A stretch of 64,000 nucleotides of DNA from Muricoccus nepalensis (GTDB lineage Bacteria; Pseudomonadota; Alphaproteobacteria; Acetobacterales; Acetobacteraceae): assembly GCF_006438825.1 (NCBI RefSeq), contig NZ_RCZP01000013.1:1-64000 (forward strand), given 5' to 3'. Below, piece by piece: positions 37,043-46,470 of this stretch; positions within the stretch are counted from its first letter, which is position 1; each line of letters opens with the position of its first letter. The position numbers and the translations under genes were made by a program. The notes below the pieces were generated by a model. That model saw only the letters and a list, made by a program, of their open reading frames with translations. It made no database searches and was not told the origin of the DNA.

Positions 37043-39937
37043 TTACCATCCCTCCGCAAGCGCCTTCTCCACGTCATCCCTGGCCAGCACCTTGGTGCAG
37101 GTCTCCCACCCAGACTGCCAGGCAGCTTGGGCAGGGGTGGCACCCTGGCCCGTCGCGGTCCCGCCCCAGCGCACGTCGAAGGCCGACAACCGCGCCTTCG
37201 TCTCGGCGTGCTTCCGCAACTCTCGCTCCAGATGCTCCTCGCTCTCGATCCAGTCGTCCTCAATGGTGTCTGGGAGCTGACCGAATATGTCGAAGCGGTC
37301 CCGCATCCGCTGCGACAGGCGGTCGTAGACCACCTCGTCCCGGCTGCCCTCATAAACCAAGCTGAGCATGTCCACCTCGGACCGGGCCTGGCCGAACCGC
37401 TTGATGCGGCCGATGCGCTGCTCGAGTTTCGACGGGTTCCAGGGCAGATCCACATTCACCAGCGTGCCGAGGGTCTGCAGGTTCAGTCCCTCGGCGGCCG
37501 CGTCGGTTGCCACCAGCAGCTTCAGCCGCCGGTCACGCACCGCCGCCTTGATGGTCGTCCGCTCCGCCGACGCGAAATGGCCATCCTTGTACAGGCCGGA
37601 TCTCCCTGCACCTGCGTAGAGGCCAACCGGGGTGGAGGAGAACTCCGCCGCCAGGCAGTCGGCGATCCACCTGGCCGTATCGTAATACTGGCTGAAGATG
37701 ATGCAGCCGTAGGATCCGAGCCAGCCGACCTCCCGCAGGTAGTGTCGGAGCACCTGTAGCTTAGGATCGGCGTCCGTCCCGGTTGGAGATGCCGACGCCG
37801 CGACGCGCAGGTGCCCAAGGAGGTCACGGAGCGCTGCCCGCTCAGCCTGAGAAGCCTCCCCGAGCTGGGCCAGGTCGAATTCCTGGTCGTCGCCATCGGC
37901 CCGCAAGACGGCAGGCGCCTCGCCCTCGCCAGCCTCGGGTATGCAGGTCCGGCGGGCGATCGCCAGCGTGGTGGAGAGGCCCGCTATGGACGAGGAACAG
38001 ATCCGCTGGAGCAGGAGGCTACGGAGGAACCCGGCCCCACGGTTCCGCTCCATCAATGCCGAGGTATAGGCCTCCGCAGCCACGAAGGCGTCCTGGAGCG
38101 GGATGGTGGACGCCACTGCCCGTCCGGTCGCCCCGTAGAAGGCGCGGGTGCGAGGATCGTGCTCCACCGGGCGGGGATGCAGGTTCACCGCCACCCGCTT
38201 CATCAGGCCCGCATTCTCGAGGGCTGCACGGCGCCGCAGAACGGTGTGGCGGACGACGGGGTTGTTCTCCTGGAAGAAGGCAATTCCCCTACGGTCCTCT
38301 TCCAGCCGATCCGCGATGTCCCAGCGGAGATCCTCCGGGAGGTCGGTGTAGGACGAGGACGTCAGCGCCCCATCGTCGGCCATACGGAAGTGCTCTCGAA
38401 GGTAACCGAACAGCGGATCCGTCTCGCCTCTTCCCAGGGGTATCGGATTTCGCAACCACTCCCAGGCATCCTCGATCGTTCGAGGACGGATCTCGCCGCG
38501 GATTAAGCGGAGCGCCTCCTCCGGCTGGTTGCGCCACCGGGAGAGATCACCCCCCAGGACGTGGTCAGCCCCCGAGGCGAGGATCCCCATAAGGTCCCAG
38601 AGATCGAGTGCGTTAGTCTGGATCGGCGTCGCCGTCCCGAGAAGCACATGGCGCGACCGCAACGCGATCCGGTTCATGAAGTCCAGGAGGTTGTTGGCCT
38701 CGCGCGACCCGTCCGCCTCCGCCCGGCCGCGCGCCTTATGGGCCTCATCCAGGATGACGATGCCGTAGGCGGCCTCGCCAGGGCGGGCGCGCCGTTCCAG
38801 CAGTGCGCGACGCTCGACCGCATCCATCCGCATGACGATACCCGTCGAGACGATGGCAATCCGGTAGGGGCAGCGGGTGATGTCCTCGGCTCGGCTGGGG
38901 ATCACATGGCCGCGGTGGTCGGCCCAGGCCTTCTCGTTCGACATCCAGCGGGCCGATGGGATACCCAGCTTCTCCACCAGTTCGGTCTGCCACTGCTCGC
39001 ACAGGGTGGCTGGGGCCAGGATAAGGGCGGGACCGTCGCCCAGGAGGGCTGTCAGCAGGGCTGACGTCGCGAGCGAGAGGGTCTTGCCGACGCCGACCTC
39101 ATCCGCGAGCAGGAGGCGGACATTGCCGTACAGTTCGCGCTGTCGGAGGAACTCGGACACGAACGCCTTCTGCCAGGGCTGGAGACCCTCACCGGCACGG
39201 ACCAGGGGACTCTCGGCCAGTGCGGCCCGCGGCAGGTCGACATCGCCCTGCTCGTCCCATGGCGGGCAGTCCGGGATACGGACCTCGATGCGGTCGGCGC
39301 AGCGGGAGATCTCGGTCACCACCGCGTCGGGAAGGGGAACAGAACGTTTCCACAGGTAGTCGAACTCGGCCTGGGTCCAGTCAATCCCCTCCTCCGAGGT
39401 GTCCTCCCAGACAAGCTCGTAGTGCTCGCCCCAGCCCTGCCGGGTCTCGTTGACGGAGCCCATGAAGCTGGTCCGGGTGCCATCGGCCAGGGTGATAATG
39501 CCTGCCTTGCCGTGGATCAGCGGTGCCGTGAACCGGTCGATGACCCGGATCTCGATCTTCGGCTGGCTGTTACCATCCTTCGCCGTGAGCAGGTCCCGCA
39601 TGAGGGTGTAGCGATCACGACGCAGAAGCGTGTCGACCGCGACGCCCCCCTCGCCGGTCCCCTCCCACCACTGCTTCATCAGAGCCTGCGCACGGACCTC
39701 CTTGCTGACCTGGATGTCGGCCGGGTCCAGATCCGAATTGCAGACGATCCGGATCTTGCCCACCGAAGCGATCTCTTCTGCCGCGACCTCGAAGATGGAC
39801 GAGCGGAAGTAGCCCGCGATGCGGTCATACTTCTGCGCCCCGAGGAGTCGATCACGGAGGAAAATGTGCCGGAGCCGTCCCTCGCGGGAGGAGAAGCGGC
39901 GGATGTGAGAGATGCGAGGAGGAGAAAGATCACTCAT
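37043..39937 (-). CDS. PLD-domain SNF2-type helicase, defence associated
   Basis: About 964 aa and the last gene of the six-gene operon. Residues about 40-190 form a phospholipase-D-like nuclease domain with one HKD-type motif (HGKAGII, followed by GSVNETR). A SNF2 helicase core follows: ADEVGVGKT (about residue 280), LDEAHKARG, GTATPIQTNA, CIIFSQYYDTARW, ATDAAAEGLNLQ and QRIGRIKRFGQ. The combination joins in one chain what DISARM splits between DrmC (PLD) and DrmD (SNF2). It probably translocates on DNA and may cut it. ATG 39937 is 16 nt after the preceding stop; ATG 39967 overlaps that gene and abuts GGAGG. Confidence 0.88.
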   Translation of the reverse strand: MSDLSPPRISHIRRFSSREGRLRHIFLRDRLLGAQKYDRIAGYFRSSIFEVAAEEIASVGKIRIVCNSDLDPADIQVSKEVRAQALMKQWWEGTGEGGVAVDTLLRRDRYTLMRDLLTAKDGNSQPKIEIRVIDRFTAPLIHGKAGIITLADGTRTSFMGSVNETRQGWGEHYELVWEDTSEEGIDWTQAEFDYLWKRSVPLPDAVVTEISRCADRIEVRIPDCPPWDEQGDVDLPRAALAESPLVRAGEGLQPWQKAFVSEFLRQRELYGNVRLLLADEVGVGKTLSLATSALLTALLGDGPALILAPATLCEQWQTELVEKLGIPSARWMSNEKAWADHRGHVIPSRAEDITRCPYRIAIVSTGIVMRMDAVERRALLERRARPGEAAYGIVILDEAHKARGRAEADGSREANNLLDFMNRIALRSRHVLLGTATPIQTNALDLWDLMGILASGADHVLGGDLSRWRNQPEEALRLIRGEIRPRTIEDAWEWLRNPIPLGRGETDPLFGYLREHFRMADDGALTSSSYTDLPEDLRWDIADRLEEDRRGIAFFQENNPVVRHTVLRRRAALENAGLMKRVAVNLHPRPVEHDPRTRAFYGATGRAVASTIPLQDAFVAAEAYTSALMERNRGAGFLRSLLLQRICSSSIAGLSTTLAIARRTCIPEAGEGEAPAVLRADGDDQEFDLAQLGEASQAERAALRDLLGHLRVAASASPTGTDADPKLQVLRHYLREVGWLGSYGCIIFSQYYDTARWIADCLAAEFSSTPVGLYAGAGRSGLYKDGHFASAERTTIKAAVRDRRLKLLVATDAAAEGLNLQTLGTLVNVDLPWNPSKLEQRIGRIKRFGQARSEVDMLSLVYEGSRDEVVYDRLSQRMRDRFDIFGQLPDTIEDDWIESEEHLERELRKHAETKARLSAFDVRWGGTATGQGATPAQAAWQSGWETCTKVLARDDVEKALAEGW

Positions 39938-39953
39938 GCCCGTTCTGCCCACC

Positions 39954-40595
39954 TCATAGCCGACCATCCTCCAGGTTCAGCGTCCCGTCGTATTCGCCCG
40001 GCGGGGGCAGAGGCAGCTCGGGTTGGAATGGCGCCTCACCCCACTCCGATGGCCGCATGGCGCTGATGTAGAGGCCGTTCCGGGACGGCCCCTGCATGTC
40101 CGCGAAGGCATAGGGGAAGAAGCCAGCCTCGACCAACCCTAGGAGGCGCTGGAACCAGCCCGCATAGGCGTAGTCCCATCCCCGCCCCTTCTCGGCGAGG
40201 ACAGGGAAGCGTTGGAGGAGCTTGTCCGCAAGTTCACGGGCACCGTCACCGGCGGCATCTTCCCAGCCGAAGAAGTGACCCTCCTTGGCGTGGCCGCTGG
40301 TGTACGTCGCCACTCCCTCAGCGATCTCCTTGGTTGCGCGCTGGTCGGAGTGGGTCAGCGAGTACTCGGAGACTGCAACCGCCCCATGGACTTGGTGGAA
40401 CAGATCCACCGGGCCGATCTCGAACCGCCAGTAGGCACCGCTTGCCGACATGTAGGGCATGGCGCGGAGGCGCTGGAATCCAGCCTTGTGCAGTTCAGCC
40501 AATGCCGCGACCACCCGTGCGGACCGACGGATGCGATGATCCGGATGCGGGCGAAGCGCAACCAGTCCAGCGGCGGTGGTGACGGCTCCAGCCAT
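39954..40595 (-). CDS. uncharacterised defence-operon protein (213 aa)
   Basis: I do not recognise this family. The protein is mixed alpha/beta with an early segment VVAALAELHKAGFQRLRAMPYMSASGAYWRFEIGPVDLF and a C-terminal Pro-rich tail. It has no membrane segment, no Cys cluster and no nuclease motif. It is the fifth gene of the operon, 9 nt after the DUF262 gene and 16 nt before (or overlapping) the helicase. Tight spacing and shared codon use suggest a subunit or partner of the system. Confidence 0.8.
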   Translation of the reverse strand: MAGAVTTAAGLVALRPHPDHRIRRSARVVAALAELHKAGFQRLRAMPYMSASGAYWRFEIGPVDLFHQVHGAVAVSEYSLTHSDQRATKEIAEGVATYTSGHAKEGHFFGWEDAAGDGARELADKLLQRFPVLAEKGRGWDYAYAGWFQRLLGLVEAGFFPYAFADMQGPSRNGLYISAMRPSEWGEAPFQPELPLPPPGEYDGTLNLEDGRL

Positions 40596-40604
40596 GACGC
40601 ACTG

Positions 40605-42593
40605 CTACTCCGCTGCTTGCTGTTGTGCTGGAGCGGTGACCGGGTAAGCCCAGATCTGCCTTGCATTGTCGAACAGGAAAGCACCACGCCGTTGGATCGC
40701 TTCCTCGTCCCAGGCAGTGGCATCTTCGCCCATGAAGCCTTGGGTGACCTGGAGCAGACCATGCTTGCGGAACAGGGCCTGCTTGTCAGCGAAGCTCTTG
40801 TTGCTCAGTTCCCAGCCGAGTTCGCGAGTGTGGAGGGTCAGATTGCCGATCGTCTGTAGAAGGGCTGCCCGTCTCGCGATCGCCAGCAACCGCCTGGCCC
40901 TGACGGTGGAGGGCGTCTCCGCCCCCGCAGGTGAAGTCTTGACCTGCTCTCTGAGGGCGGCTCGGCCACCATCCCCCAACTGATCGACCTCGTGGATTTC
41001 CTGCCAAGTCACCTTGCTGCCATCCGGGAGCGGCCAGTTCGTGTGCCAGCCCTGCGGCATGAGGTGCTCGATCCACACGTGGCTGGGGATCGGAACAGGA
41101 TCGGTCTTGGGGCCTCGCAGGGCGGTCTCAATCTCGCTCAGCACGGATATCATGCGCACGGGTGGACGAAGGCGTGCATAGAGGTTCGCGGACAACCAAT
41201 GGTGCCGGAACTCGGCGTCCGACGGCCACGTCGAGCTACTGCCTCCTTGGGAGAGCAAGTAGGTGCGCACGAGGTCCGCCGACGCTCCGTGCTGGACGAT
41301 CTCGCGCGCTAGCCCCAGGAAGATCCGGTTGTAGTTGGCTGCGGATCCTCCGACGATCGCGCGCCGGACGACGTAGGAGACGATGTCCTGGTAGGCCTGC
41401 TCCTTCTCGTTCTCGCCGACGTCGCTCGAGGCAATGGCAAGGATGGGGGCATAGACTGTGGTGATATCCCATGGCTTGAGGCGCCGCGCGGCACGTCCGA
41501 GAGCATCCTCGCCGTCGGCCCGGACGATCTGCTTGTAGAGATCGGCGTAGTGCAGGATGTCCTCGACCTCGGCCTCGACGCCCTTCGGTGCATGATCAGT
41601 CCGTAGGAAGTCCCTGTACTCGGCAAAGAGCTGGGCGAGCGAGATCTCCTTGCCCGAGCGTGCCGTAAGGTACTGCAGCATGAAGAACTCGACCCGTGGC
41701 CGCTTCAGACGCCCCCTCTGTTCGTCCTCAGTCCAGAAGTCAGCCTCGAGGGGCGTCCATTTGTTGTCGTAGAGCTTCTCGGCCGACGTACCGACCGCCG
41801 TCCTTGCCGCACGCATGAAGATAAAGTTGCGGATCAGATCGAAGGCGAGAAGAGGCTTCCCACGATCGTTCAGGGTCTCAAAAATCGTCTGGGGATCGTC
41901 GTCTGTCTGGAGCTGGATCTCGACCAGACGGAAGTCGTCGAGCACGGCCACCAGGAGGGCGTCGAGCTTCGCCTCGACGTCGGCCCCCTCGCCGACGAAG
42001 CCGCGAATGGCGTCGTAGAAGAAGATGTATGCCTTCAGCAGGTTCGGCTGCTGCCTAAGATTGATCTTCTTCAGCTGGACGGAGTTCTGAGGGAAGTGCT
42101 CCCGGAATCGCTTGCGGATCTCTTCGCGTGAACGGGCAGACTGGATCTGGAGGTAGGTGTCGCGGTCATGGTGGGTGGGCCAGAGGCGATGGGCGTCCAC
42201 CTCTGGCGACTTCATGTCCTCCGCGTCCGGGTTCGTGGTGTTGCGGTCGGCCAGCCGCGACAGGCTCGCTAGGTCGTTCACCAGGGCGACGTCACGCAGG
42301 GTGCAGAAGAGGATCTGCAGCGTGGTGAGGCGCTGCTGACCGTCGATTACCTCGCAGATCGGAACCTCGCGCGAACTCCCAGCCTCGCGGCTGTTCAGCA
42401 CAACCGCCCCCATATAATGGGGGTATCGCTTCTCGACGCCCCCTAGGCGCTGGGTGGCCTTCGCCAGGATGTCCTCCCAGAGGCCCTCCCATTGCCCCTC
42501 GCGGCTCCAGACATAGTGGCGCTGGTAGATCGGCACCACGTAGCGGCGGGACACCTTGAACAGGCTGCGGACGGAGACGGTATCGGACTTCAA
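40605..42593 (-). CDS. DUF262/DUF1524 GmrSD-type restriction protein
   Basis: A 662-aa protein with the DUF262 NTPase/sensor domain at its N-terminus (VPIYQRHYVWSREGQW, and DGQQRLTTLQIL at about residue 82) and a DUF1524 HNH-type nuclease near the C-terminus (WIEHLMPQGWHTNW, about 505, with LGNLTL-like element IGNLTLHTRELG after it). The same fusion occurs in GmrSD, BrxU and SspE, which cut modified phage DNA. Fourth gene of the operon, 12 nt after the methyltransferase gene. It may destroy phage DNA carrying the wrong modification, by inference from these relatives. Confidence 0.9.
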   Translation of the reverse strand: MKSDTVSVRSLFKVSRRYVVPIYQRHYVWSREGQWEGLWEDILAKATQRLGGVEKRYPHYMGAVVLNSREAGSSREVPICEVIDGQQRLTTLQILFCTLRDVALVNDLASLSRLADRNTTNPDAEDMKSPEVDAHRLWPTHHDRDTYLQIQSARSREEIRKRFREHFPQNSVQLKKINLRQQPNLLKAYIFFYDAIRGFVGEGADVEAKLDALLVAVLDDFRLVEIQLQTDDDPQTIFETLNDRGKPLLAFDLIRNFIFMRAARTAVGTSAEKLYDNKWTPLEADFWTEDEQRGRLKRPRVEFFMLQYLTARSGKEISLAQLFAEYRDFLRTDHAPKGVEAEVEDILHYADLYKQIVRADGEDALGRAARRLKPWDITTVYAPILAIASSDVGENEKEQAYQDIVSYVVRRAIVGGSAANYNRIFLGLAREIVQHGASADLVRTYLLSQGGSSSTWPSDAEFRHHWLSANLYARLRPPVRMISVLSEIETALRGPKTDPVPIPSHVWIEHLMPQGWHTNWPLPDGSKVTWQEIHEVDQLGDGGRAALREQVKTSPAGAETPSTVRARRLLAIARRAALLQTIGNLTLHTRELGWELSNKSFADKQALFRKHGLLQVTQGFMGEDATAWDEEAIQRRGAFLFDNARQIWAYPVTAPAQQQAAE

Positions 42594-42605
42594 GGAACTT
42601 ACCCC

Positions 42606-45600
42606 CTACAGCCGCTCGGATCCGATGAGACCGGCCAGGACGCGAGCTGCCACCGCTTCCGCGGGGTTGCGTCGCGACCACGTCCGCCCGAACCAGGTAG
42701 CAAGGGCACGCACGTTGTCGCGGACACCCAGCCAGCTTGCCTCCCCGAAGTGATCCCGCAGACCATGCAGGGCCGCCTTGCCCGATGTCTCTGGATCCAC
42801 CTCCCGATCGGCATCTCGCGCGAGCGACATGATGGCATAGAGCGTGGGGCGGAGTGGGCCGTCTGCGACGGGATGCCCGCGCAGCAGGGCAGCACGGAAC
42901 TCGGTGGCCGTCTTCAGACGGGCACGGTTCGGCGCCCTTTCCGCCATCAGATCCTCCCAGCCCTCGGCACGGTAAGCCTTCGCGAAGTTCTGGTATTCAT
43001 CCAGCTTGCCGCCGGGAGAACCTGCGGGCCACTCGCCTTCGGCGGTCGTCATGCGCAGGTAGAAGCGGGTAGCTGGAGGGAGGCGATCCCACATCGCCTC
43101 CGGAATTCCCTCAGGAACCATTAGTTCCGTCGCTGTGCTCACGGCCAGGGAGATCATCTCTTCCACTAGACCTATTGGTGCAGGCTGTCCCCGGCGGCGT
43201 TCCTCGCGAGGCCGCAGGGCCTCGCGGGTCATGTCGACCCCGTCGATGTGAGTGTAGGTGGTCAGCACCTCGAGAGCGGCGGCATAGCCAGCCATCTGGA
43301 TGTCCGCGTCGCTGAACAGGTTCTCGTCCCGTCCGCCGCCGCGAACACTCTGGTTCAGGCCGGTCAGTGTCTCGACCTGTGCTTGAACCCTGGCCCGGAC
43401 CTCTGGGACGATCTCGCTCTTGAACCCATACTCGTCCTCGGTGCGCTTGCGCAGAACGAGAAGGACAGTGCCCTGAACGTATCCGCCCTTCTTCAGCTCC
43501 GAGGAGGTCTCGGTCGACACATACCACGCCGCGGTCACCCGCAGGCCGGACGCCCACACGATACCTGCCATGTCTGCCCAGACGCCTGCGTCCTTGTGGG
43601 TGAACATGCAGACCTGCAGGCCATTGTCAGGCATATTCCCTGCCATCGCCGAGAACGCCGCAACCATCTCGCGTCGGAAGGCCTCGCCCTTGCCTTGGAT
43701 CGCAAGAGGGCGGCGACTGTCCCAAGTCCATTGATCAAATGGAGCAGGCGGGTTCTTCCGCAGCCATGCAATGAAGAATTCAGTAATCTCGTGATAGTGG
43801 ACGGCGTCCGCGTACGGGGGATCAAAAATCCAGAGCGAGGCCTCTTTTTTCGTCGCCGACGCTGGATGCGTCTCAAGTGAAAAATCAGCAGCACTCATTG
43901 GGCAATGGGAGATTTTCAAATGGTATTTCTCTAACCCCGCATCGGAATAAACTCCCCAATTGTAGAGTGTGTTTAGCGCCTGATTTGAAAATACCTGCTC
44001 GATTTTTGGAAGCTGAGTTGGTTGCGGATCGGCATTCCAACGACACAATTTAGAGGTCCGGTCAGCGTCGCGAGCTCGGCTGAGAGAAGCTACAGGCGAC
44101 GAGCCATATCGCCCATATAGGGCTTGCCGAAGCAGTGCCCGCGGGCTGAACAGATGATGCCAGTACGTCCATCCGCGAGTCCTGATCGGCTCGTCGGTCT
44201 TCTCCCCTGGTTCAATCCGCATATCGGGCACGAAGCCGTTCGCCTGCCATTCAGCGATATTATCGCGGACTTGCTGCGCAACCCTCCTCTCACGCTCTAG
44301 ATCATCGGGGCGTGCACCATCAAACCAAGTCTCCGGCCGTGCTTTGCCCTCCTGCAGGTCGAGCGCGCTCAACCATTGAATGGCATAGAGACGCTCAAGG
44401 AATACGTCACCGCCAATCCAGGCACCGGGGGCTGATCCGGGTACTACAGGGGAAGCCTGAGCAACCCAACTCGGCTCACGGGCCTCGAAATCCGAGAGTT
44501 CCCATGCACGCAACTTGTTATTGCGCGAACCATCAGGCCCCGCAGATCCTTCACCATCTCCACGCAGCCGCGAAACGGGAATCCGCCATTCTCTCTCTTC
44601 TTCCCCCTGGATTGGTGCAAGGGAGTAGACTAGATGACCATCTCGCACCGTCCCCTGGGCGGCCTTCGTCATTTCGTCTTTCGAGAGACCACTCTCGACG
44701 ATAATGTTGAAGCACTTCTTCGCATAGTCAGGATCAAGCCTAGCGGCGCATCGACGGTTGTTGCTAATCACCCAGGATGGGCACATCGGCACTCGCCATC
44801 CAGTCTGGGGATCTACCGTTTCCAGGCAGTATAGATACGCCTTCGCCCGATTTGACTGAGCATCATGCTCGATACCTAGGCGGATGATCTCATTATCAAC
44901 CGTGGCCGCAAGAAGGGACTGCTCCTCAATGATGCGTGCCCGAGATTCATCATCTGCTCCGATGACGTTCAGCGCACCCCAGGTGAGCATGGCAGCGATC
45001 GGGTTTAAATCCGAGGCAACCACACTGCATCCGGAGCGTGCCGCCTCGAACGGAATGCTCCCGCCTCCTGCAAACGGGTCTCCAACGATTGGACGGTGTC
45101 CGAACCGCGCGACACCTAATTGCTCGACGAGTTGATGGACCGACCTGGCTGTAGTGCCGAGGTGGTGGTTCACCTTCTCCCAGACACCCTCATACAGGGG
45201 ATCTTCCTGGAGCGAGAGATCCTCGACTTCCTCTAGACGCTTCGAGATCGACACTTGGCGGGAGAACGGCATTGAGGAGACTGCGCGGCGCCGCAGATCC
45301 ACCCTCTCACGAAGAATGCGTGCTCGCTCCGCGTCGCGATCCTCCCTCCTTCCATATCCGACGAGCTTGATGGGGGTCCACCCGGAGGTGATCTTTCCTT
45401 TCTCATCGACTACCCGGAAGACATGCGGCAGCTTTTCCAAGGGATCGATTGCCGGACACTCGAGGACATCATCGGCACTGATGCTTGGTTCACGTCGCCA
45501 GATGCCTTCTTCATCCATGCGCATGAGGAGATCGAAGATCTCTAGGTCAGCCTGGGGATCCTCGGTGGAAGGCAATAGGGAGGCGAGCACGGTCGCCCGC

Positions 45601-45791
45601 ACAAGCACGAGTGGCTTCCGCCCTTTCCAGTACGATCCTAGAGCTGTCAGGGTTTGCCCTGGTCCGGCCTTCCGCTCCTTCTGGGCCTCGATCCCCACCT
45701 TTTGGGCAGGGAACACGCGCTCGATCAGTGCGGGCGCGTCCTTGAGGGAGAACGGGGCAAGGCACGGTCGCGCGACATTGGTGTCCGGCAT
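42606..45791 (-). CDS. DUF1156 DNA methyltransferase, anti-phage associated
   Basis: A 1061-aa DNA adenine-type methyltransferase. AdoMet motif I is DPFAGGGS with SDLNPIA following (about residue 237), and catalytic motif IV is DPPY (about 656), separated by about 420 residues that probably contain the target recognition region. This I-before-IV order fits an alpha-like arrangement. The N-terminal DUF1156 segment includes the family's ERVFPAQKVGIEAQKERK-type opening. It probably methylates host DNA to mark self. Third gene of the operon, 8 nt after the DUF3780 gene. Some segments near 43,800-45,000 are lower in GC than the ends. Confidence 0.92.
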   Translation of the reverse strand: MPDTNVARPCLAPFSLKDAPALIERVFPAQKVGIEAQKERKAGPGQTLTALGSYWKGRKPLVLVRATVLASLLPSTEDPQADLEIFDLLMRMDEEGIWRREPSISADDVLECPAIDPLEKLPHVFRVVDEKGKITSGWTPIKLVGYGRREDRDAERARILRERVDLRRRAVSSMPFSRQVSISKRLEEVEDLSLQEDPLYEGVWEKVNHHLGTTARSVHQLVEQLGVARFGHRPIVGDPFAGGGSIPFEAARSGCSVVASDLNPIAAMLTWGALNVIGADDESRARIIEEQSLLAATVDNEIIRLGIEHDAQSNRAKAYLYCLETVDPQTGWRVPMCPSWVISNNRRCAARLDPDYAKKCFNIIVESGLSKDEMTKAAQGTVRDGHLVYSLAPIQGEEEREWRIPVSRLRGDGEGSAGPDGSRNNKLRAWELSDFEAREPSWVAQASPVVPGSAPGAWIGGDVFLERLYAIQWLSALDLQEGKARPETWFDGARPDDLERERRVAQQVRDNIAEWQANGFVPDMRIEPGEKTDEPIRTRGWTYWHHLFSPRALLRQALYGRYGSSPVASLSRARDADRTSKLCRWNADPQPTQLPKIEQVFSNQALNTLYNWGVYSDAGLEKYHLKISHCPMSAADFSLETHPASATKKEASLWIFDPPYADAVHYHEITEFFIAWLRKNPPAPFDQWTWDSRRPLAIQGKGEAFRREMVAAFSAMAGNMPDNGLQVCMFTHKDAGVWADMAGIVWASGLRVTAAWYVSTETSSELKKGGYVQGTVLLVLRKRTEDEYGFKSEIVPEVRARVQAQVETLTGLNQSVRGGGRDENLFSDADIQMAGYAAALEVLTTYTHIDGVDMTREALRPREERRRGQPAPIGLVEEMISLAVSTATELMVPEGIPEAMWDRLPPATRFYLRMTTAEGEWPAGSPGGKLDEYQNFAKAYRAEGWEDLMAERAPNRARLKTATEFRAALLRGHPVADGPLRPTLYAIMSLARDADREVDPETSGKAALHGLRDHFGEASWLGVRDNVRALATWFGRTWSRRNPAEAVAARVLAGLIGSERL

Positions 45792-45799
45792 GGTGATCG

Positions 45800-46459
45800 T
45801 CAGTCCAGGTCGAAGAGAGGAAGTCCGCCCGTGCTCTTGGGGGCGGGTGAAGTCTTGACCGGTGCTTCGGCCGGTGTAGCGGAGAGCAGCAGCGCGAGGC
45901 CACGGCGGACGCCATCCGAGGGAGCCATCAGGACGCGTCCAGCCAGCCAGAGGCGCTCACTGGACGTCAGTGCCACCCAGGAGGTGACCACCGCAGGCAC
46001 CGAAGCCTCGTCGGCCGATATCACGGCCCAGGCCAGGGTCATCAGTTCCGTGCCGAGAACCCGCTCCACCCGGTTGTCGCCGGGCTGCCAGCGCCCCGTA
46101 GCCAGCCCCTTCTCCCGCAGGCGGGTGTTCAGCTCCGTTTTGGCGGCATCGGCCATCGCGTTCCACCGGCCACGCGGAACGGCGCACCGCTCCGTCGCTA
46201 GACCGCGCTCCGAGTCCTCCAGGATTCCGAAGTCCTCGCGGATCCGGATGTCGCCACCACGTCCGGCGGGGATAGAGACAATGACGTGGTGCGGCCACGC
46301 CGACAGGGGCGGGCAGCCGAACCCGACAGTGCCCGCCGCCTTTGCTCGGGCCTGGACCACGCCCAGTTCGGCCCGGAACTCGCCCGCCCGGATGACCGGT
46401 TCCGACGGTGCCCGGCCCTTCGTGCGGGCCGGGGCAGTGACACGGCGTGCGGCCATCAT
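45800..46459 (-). CDS. DUF3780 protein, anti-phage associated
   Basis: A 219-aa protein with the DUF3780 core (RVERVLGTELMTLAWAVISAD, then SERLWLAGR and RRGLALLLS). The N-terminus is a basic tail. It has no catalytic motif that I can identify. DUF3780 proteins occur with DUF499 and DUF1156 genes in defence islands. Second gene of the operon, 11 nt after the DUF499 gene. Possibly a specificity or scaffold subunit of the methyltransferase complex. Confidence 0.87.
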   Translation of the reverse strand: MMAARRVTAPARTKGRAPSEPVIRAGEFRAELGVVQARAKAAGTVGFGCPPLSAWPHHVIVSIPAGRGGDIRIREDFGILEDSERGLATERCAVPRGRWNAMADAAKTELNTRLREKGLATGRWQPGDNRVERVLGTELMTLAWAVISADEASVPAVVTSWVALTSSERLWLAGRVLMAPSDGVRRGLALLLSATPAEAPVKTSPAPKSTGGLPLFDLD

Positions 46460-46470
46460 GTTCTCCCTCC

